A stretch of 64,000 nt of DNA from Acidovorax sp. (lineage in GTDB: Bacteria; Pseudomonadota; Gammaproteobacteria; Burkholderiales; Burkholderiaceae_C): positions 1 through 64,000 of the forward strand of contig JAITLO010000038.1 of the NCBI GenBank assembly GCA_031277855.1, read 5' to 3'. The notes under the pieces are model-generated. The model was given only the letters and a program-made list of their open reading frames with translations. It made no database searches and had not been told where the DNA came from. Position numbers and translations under genes: made by a program. Below, one piece after another: positions 43,666 through 53,264 of the stretch (within the stretch, counting starts at the first letter, position 1; each line of letters starts with the position of its first letter).

Positions 43666-44793
43666 TTAAGCGCCGGCCGCGCCCATGGCGCGCCCGGGGT
43701 TGAAGATGCCGGCCGGGTCAAAGGCCTGTTGTAACTGCCGGTGAATGCGTTGCACGGCGGCGTTCTGCGGGTCAAAAAGCGGTGCACCGCTGATGGTGTC
43801 TGCGTCTTCTGCTCTGAAAAGCAGTGCATCTCCACCCACGGAGCGGGCCAGGGCCTGCAAGGCCGGGCCGGCACCGCGCGGTGCCTGCACCCAGCGCAGG
43901 CCGCCATGCCACTCCACCAGCGGGGCGGCAATGCCTGCAGGCAAGGCCAGCACCGGTGCGGTCTGCGGCACGGAAAGCCGCCACAGGCAGTGGTCTTGGG
44001 CACGCTGCGTGAACCAGGGCAATTGCTGCTCGCGGCAGGCAGCCCAGTCAGCGGCAGCGCTGGCACCCTCCAGGCGCGAGCCGCCCATGCTGCGACAGGC
44101 CGCATCCACGGCCGCTGCCGCACCACGCAAGCGCACATACAAGGTGTTGGTATCTTGGTCTTGCACCCAGCAGCTGGCATTCAGCGGTAGGGGCTGGCCG
44201 CCCCAGCGATTCAGCTGCGTGAGTGCCTCCGCCTGGCTGATGCCGTCAAAGCGCAGCGTGGCCTCGGCCGGCGCCACGGGCAGCACCTTCAGGCTGACCT
44301 CGGTGATCACGCCCAAGCTACCCCAGCTACCCGCCATCAGGCGCGAGACGTCATAGCCCGCCACGTTCTTCATCACCTGGCCGCCAAAGCGCAGCTGCTC
44401 GGCCCTGCCGTTGATGATTTCTATGCCCAGCACATAGTCACGTACCGCGCCCACGCTGGCGCGGGCCGGGCCGGACAGGCCTGCAGCCACCATGCCGCCC
44501 ACCGTGGCCTCCCGGCCTTGCACGGCAAAGTGCGGCGGCTCAAAAGCCAGGCACTGGCCCTGCGCTGCGAGCGCCTGCTCCAGCTGCGCCAGCGGCGTGC
44601 CGGCGCGCACCGTCACCACCAGCTCGCTGGGTTCATATTCGACAATGCCTTGCAAGGCACGCATATCCAGCAGCTCGCCACGCAGGGCGTGGCCCAGAAA
44701 GCTTTTGCTTCCTCCGCCCTGGATACGCAGTGCTTGCTGGTCGGACACGGCAGCGCGCACGCGCTCGATGATCTGGCTCAATGCTGGTTCCAT
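43666..44793 (-). CDS. glcE: Glycolate oxidase FAD-binding subunit
   Basis: A 375-residue FAD-binding PCMH-type subunit: IQGGGSKSFLG, ELVVTVRAGTPLAQLEQALAA, the flavin-binding TVGGMVAAGLSGPARASVGAVRDYVLGIEIING, and NVAGYDVSRLMAGSWGSLGVITEV. It ends DPAGIFNPGRAMG, as usual. GlcE works with GlcD and GlcF to oxidise glycolate to glyoxylate. It is first in the local operon; the amt gene upstream is separated by a terminator, and glcD is absent from this neighbourhood. Confidence 0.93.
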   Translation of the reverse strand: MEPALSQIIERVRAAVSDQQALRIQGGGSKSFLGHALRGELLDMRALQGIVEYEPSELVVTVRAGTPLAQLEQALAAQGQCLAFEPPHFAVQGREATVGGMVAAGLSGPARASVGAVRDYVLGIEIINGRAEQLRFGGQVMKNVAGYDVSRLMAGSWGSLGVITEVSLKVLPVAPAEATLRFDGISQAEALTQLNRWGGQPLPLNASCWVQDQDTNTLYVRLRGAAAAVDAACRSMGGSRLEGASAAADWAACREQQLPWFTQRAQDHCLWRLSVPQTAPVLALPAGIAAPLVEWHGGLRWVQAPRGAGPALQALARSVGGDALLFRAEDADTISGAPLFDPQNAAVQRIHRQLQQAFDPAGIFNPGRAMGAAGA

Positions 44794-44953
44794 GGGCTGT
44801 GATGGTAGCGGCTACCCCTGCTGGGCTCCGCCGCGGTGCTTGTGATTTTTTTGAACAGCCGCTGTGAAGCCGCTTGGCCACACTCCCATGGTTTGCGCCG
44901 CAATGCTTGTGGATGCTTCGCAAACAGCTCTCAAAAGCAGAGCTTTACCGGCG

Positions 44954-44979
44954 CAAAAAAAGCCCGCCAAAGGCGGGCT
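44954..44979 (-). terminator. Intrinsic terminator after amt
   Basis: AGCCCGCC and GGCGGGCT form an 8-bp stem with 3-nt loop, followed on the minus strand by seven T. It closes the torF-glnK-amt operon 61 nt beyond the amt stop. Confidence 0.92.
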
Positions 44980-45040
44980 GTGGACTGCGGATTGCAGGCG
45001 CTGTCGGGCCGATCGGGCCATGGCCCGACCGATCCCGAGC

Positions 45041-46423
45041 TCAGCGCTGGTAGGCGGACTCGCCGTGGCTGGTGATGTCCAGGCCTTCGCGCTCGGCCTC
45101 TTCCGAAACACGCAGGCCCACGGTGTACTTGCAGATGGCAAAGGCCACGGCCGCCACCACACCCGACAGCACCAGGGTCACCAGCACGCTCTTGAACTGC
45201 ACCCACACTTGGTGGGCCATGTCGTAGTTGGCGGGCTCCACACCTCCCAGGCTGGAGGCGCAGAACACACCGGTCAGGATGGCACCCAAGATGCCGCCTA
45301 CACCGTGCACGCCGAACACGTCGCAGGTGTCGTCCACCTTCAGCAAACGCTTCAGTCCCGACACGCCCCACAGGCACAGCGGGCCGGCGATCAGGCCCAT
45401 GACGATGGAGCCCATGGGTCCCACAAAGCCCGCAGCCGGGGTGATGGTCACCAGGCCTGCCACGGCACCCGAGGCTGCGCCCAGCATGGAGGCCTTGCCC
45501 TTGTGCAGCGCCTCGGCCACGATCCAGGACAGTGCGGCAGCAGCGGTGGCAAAGATGGTGTTGATGAAGGCCAGACCGGCAATGCCGTTGGCCGCACCGG
45601 CAGAGCCGGCGTTGAAGCCGAACCAGCCCACCCACAGCAGGGAAGCGCCCACCATGGTCAGCGTCAGGCTGTGGGGCGGCAGGGCTTCCTTGCCGAAGCC
45701 TATGCGCTTGCCCACCATATAGGCGCCCACCAGGCCGGCCACGGCGGCGTTGATGTGCACCACGGTGCCGCCGGCAAAGTCCAGCGCGCCATCGGCCGCC
45801 AGCAGGCCACCGCCCCAGACCATATGGGCCATGGGGATGTAGCTGAAGGTGAACCACAGCACCGAGAACAGCAGCACGGCCGCGAACTTGATGCGCTCGG
45901 CGAACGCGCCCACGAGCAGCGCCACGGTGATGGCCGCAAAGGTGGACTGGAAGGCCACGAACACATATTCGGGAATGGTCTTCAGCGCGGACGACAAACT
46001 GTCCGGTGCCATCCCCGCCAGGAACAGCTTGTCAAAGCCGCCAAAGAACATGCCCTCACCGCCAAAGGCCAGCGAGAAACCGTAAATGCCCCACAGCACG
46101 GTGATCAGCGAAAAGATCACAAACACCTGTGCCAGCACGGACAGCATGTTCTTGGAGCGCACCAGACCGCCGTAGAACAGCGCCAGGCCGGGGATGACCA
46201 TCAGAATCACCAGCATGGTGGAGGTCAGCATCCAGGCCGTGTCGCCAGCGCTGAGCGTGGGCGCCGCTTCGGCAGCCGCAACCACAGGTGCAGCGGCTTC
46301 CACAACAGGCGCTACCGCATCAACAGCCGCAGTCACGGCGGGCGCCGCTTCCTGGGCCCAGGCACCGGCCGCGGCGGCCAGCAGGCCCAGCCCCAGCGAG
46401 AGTGCAGGAAGTGTTTTTTTCAT
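45041..46423 (-). CDS. amt: Ammonium transporter
   Basis: A 460-residue Amt/MEP channel. A signal-peptide-like N-terminus (MKKTLPALSLGLGLL...AWAQ) and an Ala/Val/Pro-rich linker precede the eleven-helix core. Core landmarks: MVIPGLALFYGGLVRSKN, FGGEGMFFGG, DFAGGTVVHINAAVAGLVGA with a pore histidine, and DVFGVHGVGGILGAILTG with the second. The C-terminal AEREGLDITSHGESAYQR is the PII-binding tail. It follows glnK by 26 bp, so GlnK can gate it directly. Nitrogen-regulated through the sigma-54 promoter upstream of torF. Confidence 0.95.
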   Translation of the reverse strand: MKKTLPALSLGLGLLAAAAGAWAQEAAPAVTAAVDAVAPVVEAAAPVVAAAEAAPTLSAGDTAWMLTSTMLVILMVIPGLALFYGGLVRSKNMLSVLAQVFVIFSLITVLWGIYGFSLAFGGEGMFFGGFDKLFLAGMAPDSLSSALKTIPEYVFVAFQSTFAAITVALLVGAFAERIKFAAVLLFSVLWFTFSYIPMAHMVWGGGLLAADGALDFAGGTVVHINAAVAGLVGAYMVGKRIGFGKEALPPHSLTLTMVGASLLWVGWFGFNAGSAGAANGIAGLAFINTIFATAAAALSWIVAEALHKGKASMLGAASGAVAGLVTITPAAGFVGPMGSIVMGLIAGPLCLWGVSGLKRLLKVDDTCDVFGVHGVGGILGAILTGVFCASSLGGVEPANYDMAHQVWVQFKSVLVTLVLSGVVAAVAFAICKYTVGLRVSEEAEREGLDITSHGESAYQR

Positions 46424-46449
46424 ATCGGTTTCTCGCTTTAGGTTGGAGT

Positions 46450-47539
<1,090 letters not shown>

Positions 47540-47579
47540 ACAGGTTCTCCGCTTAGGTGGTAGATGGGAGTTCTGTTTA

Positions 47580-47595
47580 AGCATGGACCGTGCCA
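47580..47595 (-). promoter_or_regulatory. Sigma-54 promoter of torF-glnK-amt
   Basis: On the minus strand TGGCACG-GTCC-ATGC-T matches the -24/-12 consensus (TGGCACG-N4-TTGC-W) at all but one position, with the required 10-nt spacing between GG and GC. Transcription would start near 47570, about 31 nt before torF. Confidence 0.8.
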
Positions 47596-47646
47596 GCTTG
47601 TTGGCGCTGTGCCGCCGGCTTCCAGGGCCTTGCCCCCATCTGCATC

Positions 47647-47661
47647 GCACCAAGCCGGTGC
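47647..47661. promoter_or_regulatory. NtrC-type binding site
   Basis: GCACC-AAGCC-GGTGC is an exact inverted repeat of the NtrC form GCACC-N5-GGTGC, centred about 84 bp upstream of the predicted sigma-54 start. A second, imperfect GGCACCAGCACC stretch lies at about 47675. Confidence 0.75.
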
Positions 47662-47796
47662 AAAGTGGCCGATGGCACCAGCACCAGCGCTCTGCCCGAG
47701 ACATGTGCACGGCTGTCGCATCATTACGGTGCATACCCGCTGGCAGGCCATACTGGATGTGGCCGCGCCGTGACGGCCGCACCAAAGAGGTTGTCC

Positions 47797-49302
47797 ATGG
47801 GTCTGGCCCTGGTTCCCAGCCGCGCTCTGCTGGGCCTGCATGCACCGCGCGTGACGGTGGAAGTCCATCTGGCCAACGGCCTGCCCTGCCTGACCCTGGT
47901 CGGCCTGGCAGATACCGAGGTCAAGGAAGCACGCGAGCGCGTGCGCAGCGCCATCGTCAATGCGGGGCTGGAGTTCCCGCACAGCCGGCGCATCACCGTC
48001 AACCTGGCACCGGCCGATCTGCCCAAGGACTCTGGCCGCTTTGACCTGCCGATTGCCCTGGGCATTCTGGCGGCCAGCGGGCAAATCGATGCGGCGCAAC
48101 TGGCCCGCTATGAATTTGCCGGCGAGCTGTCGCTGTCCGGCGCGCTGCGCCCCGTGCGCGGTGCCCTGGCCACCGCCTTGGCCCTGCAACTGCAAGGCGA
48201 TGCCCTGCCTTTGGTACTCCCCCAGGAAAGCGCTAGCGAGGCCGCCTTGGTGCCCGGCAGCACCGTGTATGGCGCAGCCCATTTGCTGGAAGTGGTGCGC
48301 GCCCTGCTACCCCAGGGGGCAGAGCCTTTGCACCAGGCCATCCCCCAGCCTGGTGCACCAGCGCCCGCCCCTGCCGATCTGGCCGAGGTGCAAGGTCAGG
48401 CAGCCGCCAAACGTGCACTGGAGATTGCAGCGGCTGGCGCACATGGGCTGCTGCTGATAGGCCCTCCGGGCAGCGGCAAATCCATGCTGGCCCAGCGCCT
48501 GGCCGGCCTGCTGCCCCCGCTGACCGCGCAAGAGGCGCTGGAAGCGGCTGCCATTGCCAGCCTGACCGGTGACTTCGACCCCGCCACCTGGGGCCAGCGC
48601 CATACGGCTGCGCCCCATCACACCGCCAGTGCCGTGGCCCTGGTGGGCGGCGGCTCACCGCCCCGGCCGGGCGCGATTTCACGGGCGCACCAGGGCATTT
48701 TGTTTTTGGATGAATTCCCCGAGTTCGCCCGCAGCGCGCTGGAGGCCTTGCGCCAGCCGCTGGAGACCGGCCGCATACAGATTGCCCGCGCCGCCCAGCA
48801 TGCCGAGTTTCCTGCACGTTTTCAGCTGGTGGCCGCCATGAACCCCTGCCCCTGCGGCCTGCGGGGCAGCAGCCGCTGCCGCTGCACACCCGACCAGGTC
48901 GCGCGCTACCAGGCCAGACTCAGCGGCCCGCTGCTGGACCGCATCGACCTGCAGGTGGAAGTCCCTGCCCTGCCACCTGCCGAGCTGCTGCAGCCCGTGC
49001 ACAGCGAATCCAGCGCCAGCGTGCAGGCTCGCGTCATCCAGGCCCGCCAGCGCGCCATGGACAGGCAAGGTCATGCCAACCAATGGCTGCAGCCCAGTAC
49101 GCTGCAGCACCATGTGCAGCTCGATGACGCCGCCCAGGCCCTGGTGCACAAGGCCGCCGAACGCCTGGCCTGGTCGGCCCGTGCCACCCACAGGGCACTG
49201 AAAGTGGCGCGCACCATTGCCGATCTGGCGGGCAGTGCCGAAGTGCAGGCACCCCATGTGGCCGAGGCGCTGCAATACCGGCGGGGGCTGCTAGGCCACT
49301 GA
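47797..49302 (+). CDS. comM: ComM/YifB family Mg-chelatase-like AAA ATPase
   Basis: A 501-residue protein: N-terminal Lon-like domain (VEVHLANGLPCLTLVGLADTEVKEARERVRSA), central AAA domain with Walker A LIGPPGSGKSMLAQRL and Walker B GILFLDEFPEF, and the C-terminal chelatase-type region (NPCPCGLRG, then LSGPLLDRIDLQVEVP). In naturally competent bacteria ComM is a branch-migration helicase that helps integrate foreign DNA. Divergent from torF. The start MGLALVPSRALLG is where the family begins; a longer frame to 47590 is unsupported and overlaps the torF promoter. Confidence 0.9.
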   Translation: MGLALVPSRALLGLHAPRVTVEVHLANGLPCLTLVGLADTEVKEARERVRSAIVNAGLEFPHSRRITVNLAPADLPKDSGRFDLPIALGILAASGQIDAAQLARYEFAGELSLSGALRPVRGALATALALQLQGDALPLVLPQESASEAALVPGSTVYGAAHLLEVVRALLPQGAEPLHQAIPQPGAPAPAPADLAEVQGQAAAKRALEIAAAGAHGLLLIGPPGSGKSMLAQRLAGLLPPLTAQEALEAAAIASLTGDFDPATWGQRHTAAPHHTASAVALVGGGSPPRPGAISRAHQGILFLDEFPEFARSALEALRQPLETGRIQIARAAQHAEFPARFQLVAAMNPCPCGLRGSSRCRCTPDQVARYQARLSGPLLDRIDLQVEVPALPPAELLQPVHSESSASVQARVIQARQRAMDRQGHANQWLQPSTLQHHVQLDDAAQALVHKAAERLAWSARATHRALKVARTIADLAGSAEVQAPHVAEALQYRRGLLGH

Positions 49303-49318
49303 CTCCCGGCCCCTGCTT

Positions 49319-50245
49319 TCAGGTCAGAAACTCGGCTGCCTCCAGCGGGGCACTCTCTTTTTTCTGCACATCCGACACCACGCCCAGCAGCAGGGCCAGG
49401 GCCCGCAGCGCGGGTGACCAGCCGCTTTGCGGGCCGGTCACAAAGCAGGTGTCCACCCGGGCGATATTGGGCTGCAAATGCGGGGGCAGCGGGCACCAGT
49501 GCACGCCAAAGCGGTGCTGCTGGGAGGCCACCACGGCCTGGGGCAGCAGTGCATAGCCCATGCCGGCGGCCACGCAGCCCAGAATCGCATCCAGCGTGCC
49601 CAACTCCATGATTTGCACCGCCGTGATGCCCTGGTTGGCCAGCAGCAGCTCGATGCGCTGGCGGTAGCTGCAGCCCTGGCGAAAGGCCAGAAACGGCGTG
49701 CTGCACAGTGCCAGCGGCGTGGGAAAGGCCGCCAGCGCCTGGGCGCTGACCAGCACCAGCTCTTCCCTGAACACCGGCCAGCCTGACAGCTGGGGCTGAG
49801 GCGGCATGCCCGAGACAAAGGCACAGTCCACCTGGCCAGCCAACAACTCGCTGAGCTGGCTGGCCGTGGGGCCGGTGCGCAGCTCCAGCTGCATGCCGGG
49901 GTGGCGCTGCATCAGCTGGGCCAGCAGCGGCGGCAGGCGCAGCGCGGCCGTGGTTTCCATGCTGCCTATGCGCAAGGCCCCGGGGGCGGCCTGGCGGCCC
50001 TGCAGCGCGACCAGGGCCGCGTCGTGGGCCTGCAACATCTGCTGGGCATAGCGGCGCAGCACACGGCCTGCCGGGGTGGCGAACACCGGCGCGGCGCGCT
50101 CCAGCAGTTGCACGCCCACCTCGTCTTCCAGCTTTTTGATGTGGGCCGTCACATTCGACTGCACGGTGTGCAGGCGCTGGGCCGCCGCACCAAAGCTGCC
50201 GCTGTCGCATACCGCCTCGAAGATGCGCAGGGATTTGAGTTGCAT
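49319..50245 (-). CDS. LysR family transcriptional regulator
   Basis: A 308-residue LysR-type protein. The N-terminal winged helix reads LKSLRIFEAVCDSGSFGAAAQRLHTVQSNVTAHIKKLEDEVGVQLLERA. The C-terminal effector domain (RIGSMETTAALRLPPLLAQLMQRHP, then FVSGMPPQPQLSG) is of the usual length. It is divergent from a YbfB-type MFS gene 113 bp away, which it probably controls, and convergent with comM. Confidence 0.92.
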   Translation of the reverse strand: MQLKSLRIFEAVCDSGSFGAAAQRLHTVQSNVTAHIKKLEDEVGVQLLERAAPVFATPAGRVLRRYAQQMLQAHDAALVALQGRQAAPGALRIGSMETTAALRLPPLLAQLMQRHPGMQLELRTGPTASQLSELLAGQVDCAFVSGMPPQPQLSGWPVFREELVLVSAQALAAFPTPLALCSTPFLAFRQGCSYRQRIELLLANQGITAVQIMELGTLDAILGCVAAGMGYALLPQAVVASQQHRFGVHWCPLPPHLQPNIARVDTCFVTGPQSGWSPALRALALLLGVVSDVQKKESAPLEAAEFLT

Positions 50246-50279
50246 GGGCTGCCTCGCCGGTATCTTGAAAAACGATTTA

Positions 50280-50296
50280 GATTATCACTTTGAATC
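50280..50296. promoter_or_regulatory. Possible LysR-type operator
   Basis: GATTATCACTTTGAATC is an imperfect inverted repeat (GATT...AATC, T-N11-A form) in the gap between the divergent lysR-like and MFS genes. The position fits an autoregulated LysR site; sequence alone does not prove binding. Confidence 0.45.
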
Positions 50297-50358
50297 ATTG
50301 GACATGATGACTACCCCCGCTTAGGCTGTGGCCTCTTCCCAGGCTCTGTCTACCCACC

Positions 50359-51558
50359 GTGCTCCACCGCAACGAACTGCCCCTGTTTCTCACCGGCTTC
50401 ATGGCCACGCTCAGCGGCGTGGGCCTGGCCCGCTTTGCCTATACCGCGCTGATGCCGCAAATGGTCCATGCCGGCTGGTTCAGCGGCGAGCAGGTGGCCT
50501 ATCTGGGCGCGGCCAATCTGCTGGGCTATCTGATCGGCGCCCTGGCTGCCGCTCCGCTGGCCGAGCGCCTGGGCGCCGTGCGCGTGCTGGTGGTCTGCTG
50601 GGCTGCCGTGGCGCTGAGCTTTGCGGGCTGCAGCCAGCCCCAGCCCATGGCGGTGTTCTTTGTCTGGCGCCTGGTGTCTGGCGTGGCCGGTGCCACCTTG
50701 ATGGTGTTGGGCCCCTCGGTCGCCATGGCAGCCGTGGCACCGGCGCGGCGTGCCGCCCTGGGCCCGCTGATGTTTTGCGGCATTGGCGTGGGCGCGCTGC
50801 TGGCCGCCACGCTGGGGCCGGTGTTTGCCCGCTACAGCCTGGGCGCCGTGTGGTGGGCGCTGACCGTGCTGTGCCTGCTGGCCCTGGCCGTGGGCTGGCG
50901 CAGCGCACGGCAGATTCAGGCACCGGCGCCGGTGGTCATACAGCCCAGCGCCACCCCATTGGCCACCTCAATGCCCAGCGCACCGCTGTGGACCGCCGCC
51001 GTGGTGCTGGTGATGCTGGCCTACGGCACCGATGCCTTTGGCTTTGTGCCCCACACCGTGTTCTGGGTGGACTATCTGGACCGCGAGCTGCAGCGGGGTG
51101 CGGCCTATGCCGCCACGCAATGGGCGTTTTTTGGCCTGGGCGCCATTGCCGGGCCACTGTGCGCCGCCTACTGCGCCACGCGCTGGGGCTGGTGGGGCAC
51201 CACCTGCGGGGCCTATGCCATCAAGGCCACGGCCATTGGCATGCCCCTGCTCTGGGCCAGCTTTGGCAGCCATGCGGTCTCGGGCTTTCTGGTGGGTGCA
51301 CTGTCACCCGGCCTGGCCGCCATCACCTCGGGCTATCTGATGCAGCTGATAGGCCCGGGCCGGCACAAGCAGATGTGGGGTTACGCCACCGCCGCCTTTG
51401 CCTTGCTGCAGGCCCTGTCCGGCTATTCCATGGCCTTTCTCTATACCTACACCGGCAGCTACCGCCCGCTGTTTGCGCTGGGCTGTGCGGCCCTGTCCCT
51501 GGGGGTGCTGTTGGTGCTGTTCTCCAAGGCCGAAGCTGTGCAAACCCAGTCTGCATAA
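50359..51558 (+). CDS. YbfB/YjiJ family MFS transporter
   Basis: A 399-residue membrane protein with about twelve segments. It has the YbfB/YjiJ features: LPLFLTGFMATLSGVGLARFAYTALMPQMV, LGAANLLGYLIGALAAAPLAERLG, and FWVDYLDRELQRGAAYAATQWAFFGLGA in the second half. Substrates of this family are unknown. The reading frame begins at GTG 50359; an ATG at 50401 is the alternative. Likely under the divergent LysR regulator. Confidence 0.85.
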   Translation: MLHRNELPLFLTGFMATLSGVGLARFAYTALMPQMVHAGWFSGEQVAYLGAANLLGYLIGALAAAPLAERLGAVRVLVVCWAAVALSFAGCSQPQPMAVFFVWRLVSGVAGATLMVLGPSVAMAAVAPARRAALGPLMFCGIGVGALLAATLGPVFARYSLGAVWWALTVLCLLALAVGWRSARQIQAPAPVVIQPSATPLATSMPSAPLWTAAVVLVMLAYGTDAFGFVPHTVFWVDYLDRELQRGAAYAATQWAFFGLGAIAGPLCAAYCATRWGWWGTTCGAYAIKATAIGMPLLWASFGSHAVSGFLVGALSPGLAAITSGYLMQLIGPGRHKQMWGYATAAFALLQALSGYSMAFLYTYTGSYRPLFALGCAALSLGVLLVLFSKAEAVQTQSA

Positions 51559-51590
51559 GCATCAGCTGCTCTTTTTTTGAATAAGCACGG

Positions 51591-51662
51591 CTTACGCAAA
51601 TTCGGTTCAGGCAAGTGCTTCGCCTTAGGGCACAAGCCATGCTCCATCCTGGTTTGCGTAAG
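51591..51662 (+). other. Long stem-loop upstream of GST gene
   Basis: CTTACGCAAA (51591-51600) and TTTGCGTAAG (51653-51662) are exact reverse complements enclosing 52 nt that contain a further GTGC/GCAC hairpin. It ends 17 nt before the GST start and could fold in its leader, or end the MFS transcript. Confidence 0.5.
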
Positions 51663-51679
51663 TCTTCATAAGGTTTCTC

Positions 51680-52282
51680 ATGCGTTTGTTTCTCAATGCG
51701 ACCTCCCCTTTTGCGCGCCTGGCGCGCGTCATTGCCTTGGAAAAAGGGCTGGATGTGGAGCTGGTCTGGTGCGATCCCTGGGCGAATGACCCCGCCCTGC
51801 TGGCCGTACACCCCCAGGGCCGCATTCCGGTGCTGGTCACGGCGGACGGCCATGCCCTGTCCGAGTCGTTGCTGATTGCGCAATACCTGGACGCCCAGGT
51901 GGTCGAGGGTGACCACGCTGCGCCGCTGCTGCCCGCCCGCACCATGGCCACCACCTTGGCCCGGGCCAGCGTGGGCTATGGGCTGATGGAGGCGGCCTTC
52001 AACACCATGATTGCGCGCAAGCACGATGCGGCTGCCGACAGCACGCTCATGGGCCAGCGCCGCCTGGCCGCCCTGCAGCGCGACCTGGCCTGGCTGGAGC
52101 AATCCCTGCCCGCCCCGCTGGGCGATCGCTGCACGCTGGACCAGCTGGTGGTGGCCGTGGCCGCCGAGTATGTGAACTTCCGCCTGCCCGGCTGCATCAC
52201 CGCCAACCAGCATCCGCAGCTGTGTCAATGGCTGCAAGGCATGGCGCGCCACCCGCATCTGGCGGCCACGGCCTTTGCCTGA
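51680..52282 (+). CDS. Glutathione S-transferase family protein
   Basis: A 200-residue GST-like protein. The N-domain reads MRLFLNATSPFARLARVIALEKGL, with HPQGRIPVLVTADGHALSESLLIAQYL forming the glutathione pocket (cis-proline and the SES-type acid). The active-site residue is probably a serine of TSPFAR. The C-domain is helical. It resembles the YibF-type group with no known substrate. Convergent with livF. Confidence 0.85.
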   Translation: MRLFLNATSPFARLARVIALEKGLDVELVWCDPWANDPALLAVHPQGRIPVLVTADGHALSESLLIAQYLDAQVVEGDHAAPLLPARTMATTLARASVGYGLMEAAFNTMIARKHDAAADSTLMGQRRLAALQRDLAWLEQSLPAPLGDRCTLDQLVVAVAAEYVNFRLPGCITANQHPQLCQWLQGMARHPHLAATAFA

Positions 52283-52314
52283 CCTCGGTGCTCTGTGCTC
52301 CGGGTGGGCTGCCG

Positions 52315-53109
52315 CTACACGCCCAGATACTGTTGGCGCACGGCCGCATCGCCCGCCAGCTGGGCCATGGGCCCCTGGTGCACGATCTGGCCTTTTTCCA
52401 GCACATAGGCCCTGTCGGCTACCACCTGGGCAAAGCCCAGGTTTTGCTCGCTGAGCAAGATCCCCAGGCCCTGGGCCTTGAGGGCAAGAATAGTGCGCGC
52501 CATTTGCTCCACGATCACGGGGGCCACGCCTTCCGAGGGTTCATCCAGCAGCAGCAGATAGGGCTGGCCCATCAGCGTGCGGGCCACGGAGAGCATTTGC
52601 TGCTCGCCGCCACTCATGCGGCCGCCCGGTCGGTCCGGCATTTCGCCCAGATTAGGGAAAAGTGAAAAAAGTTTTTCAGACGTCCACAGCGGCAGGGCCG
52701 CGCCATCGGGCCAGTGGCGCGCGGCCTGGCGGCCCACTTCCAGGTTTTCGCTCACCGTCAGCTCGGTGAAGATGCGGCGGTCTTCGGGCACATAGCCCAG
52801 GCCGCGGCGGGCGATCTGGTGCGAGGCCTGGCGGCTGATGTCTACGCCCATGAAAAAAACTTTTCCATCGCGGCGCGGCACCAGGGCGGCAATGCTTTTG
52901 AGCGTGGTGGATTTGCCCGCACCATTGCGCCCCATCAGCGCCACCACCTCACCTCTGCCCACATTCAGGCTGACGCCATGCAGGATATGCGCCGCGCCAT
53001 ACCAGGCGTTCAGCTGTTCCACCTGCAGCAGCGGCACTTCAGGTGTTTTCGGCGTTTCAAACTTGCTGGAAGCGCTATCGCCGCTATGGTTTTCTTGCAT
53101 TTCAATCAT
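52315..53109 (-). CDS. livF: Branched-chain amino acid ABC transporter ATPase LivF
   Basis: A 264-residue ABC ATPase. Walker A is GRNGAGKST, the signature is MSGGEQQML, Walker B is LLLLDEPSEG followed by APVIVEQ, and the switch histidine is replaced by glutamine in LLSEQNLGFA, as in LivF generally. N-terminal ~35 residues (MIEMQENHSGDSASSKF) are extra and unlike the family, which begins at LLQVEQLNAWYG. The start could be either ATG at 53109 or 53100. It is separated from livG by 146 bp, most of which is R10. Confidence 0.92.
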   Translation of the reverse strand: MIEMQENHSGDSASSKFETPKTPEVPLLQVEQLNAWYGAAHILHGVSLNVGRGEVVALMGRNGAGKSTTLKSIAALVPRRDGKVFFMGVDISRQASHQIARRGLGYVPEDRRIFTELTVSENLEVGRQAARHWPDGAALPLWTSEKLFSLFPNLGEMPDRPGGRMSGGEQQMLSVARTLMGQPYLLLLDEPSEGVAPVIVEQMARTILALKAQGLGILLSEQNLGFAQVVADRAYVLEKGQIVHQGPMAQLAGDAAVRQQYLGV

Positions 53110-53160
53110 CTGTTGCGCTGTACGCCACCCACCACCTTTGAAACTGTCGTCGGCTCTGCC

Positions 53161-53264
53161 AGGGCTGCCGCGCAAGGGCCGCCCCGCCGCGCTGGCAGCG
53201 TCTCCCTGCCCGCATCGCGAAGCGATGCGAGAGCGGGGGGAAGGCGCAACGCGCCTCAGGGGGG
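53161..53264 (-). repeat. R element, copy R10
   Basis: Long-form minus-strand copy between livG and livF. Its first bases encode the last prolines and the stop of livG. Middle hairpin GCATCGC/GCGATGC, 3' arms GCTGCC/GGCAGC. Confidence 0.9.

Noticed and set aside
40743..43703. A 986-codon open frame on the plus strand
   Set aside because: It runs antisense to proQ, glcF and the DUF1275 gene; composition (His/Gln/Gly/Ala-rich) is that of a GC-rich shadow frame, without motifs or start signals.
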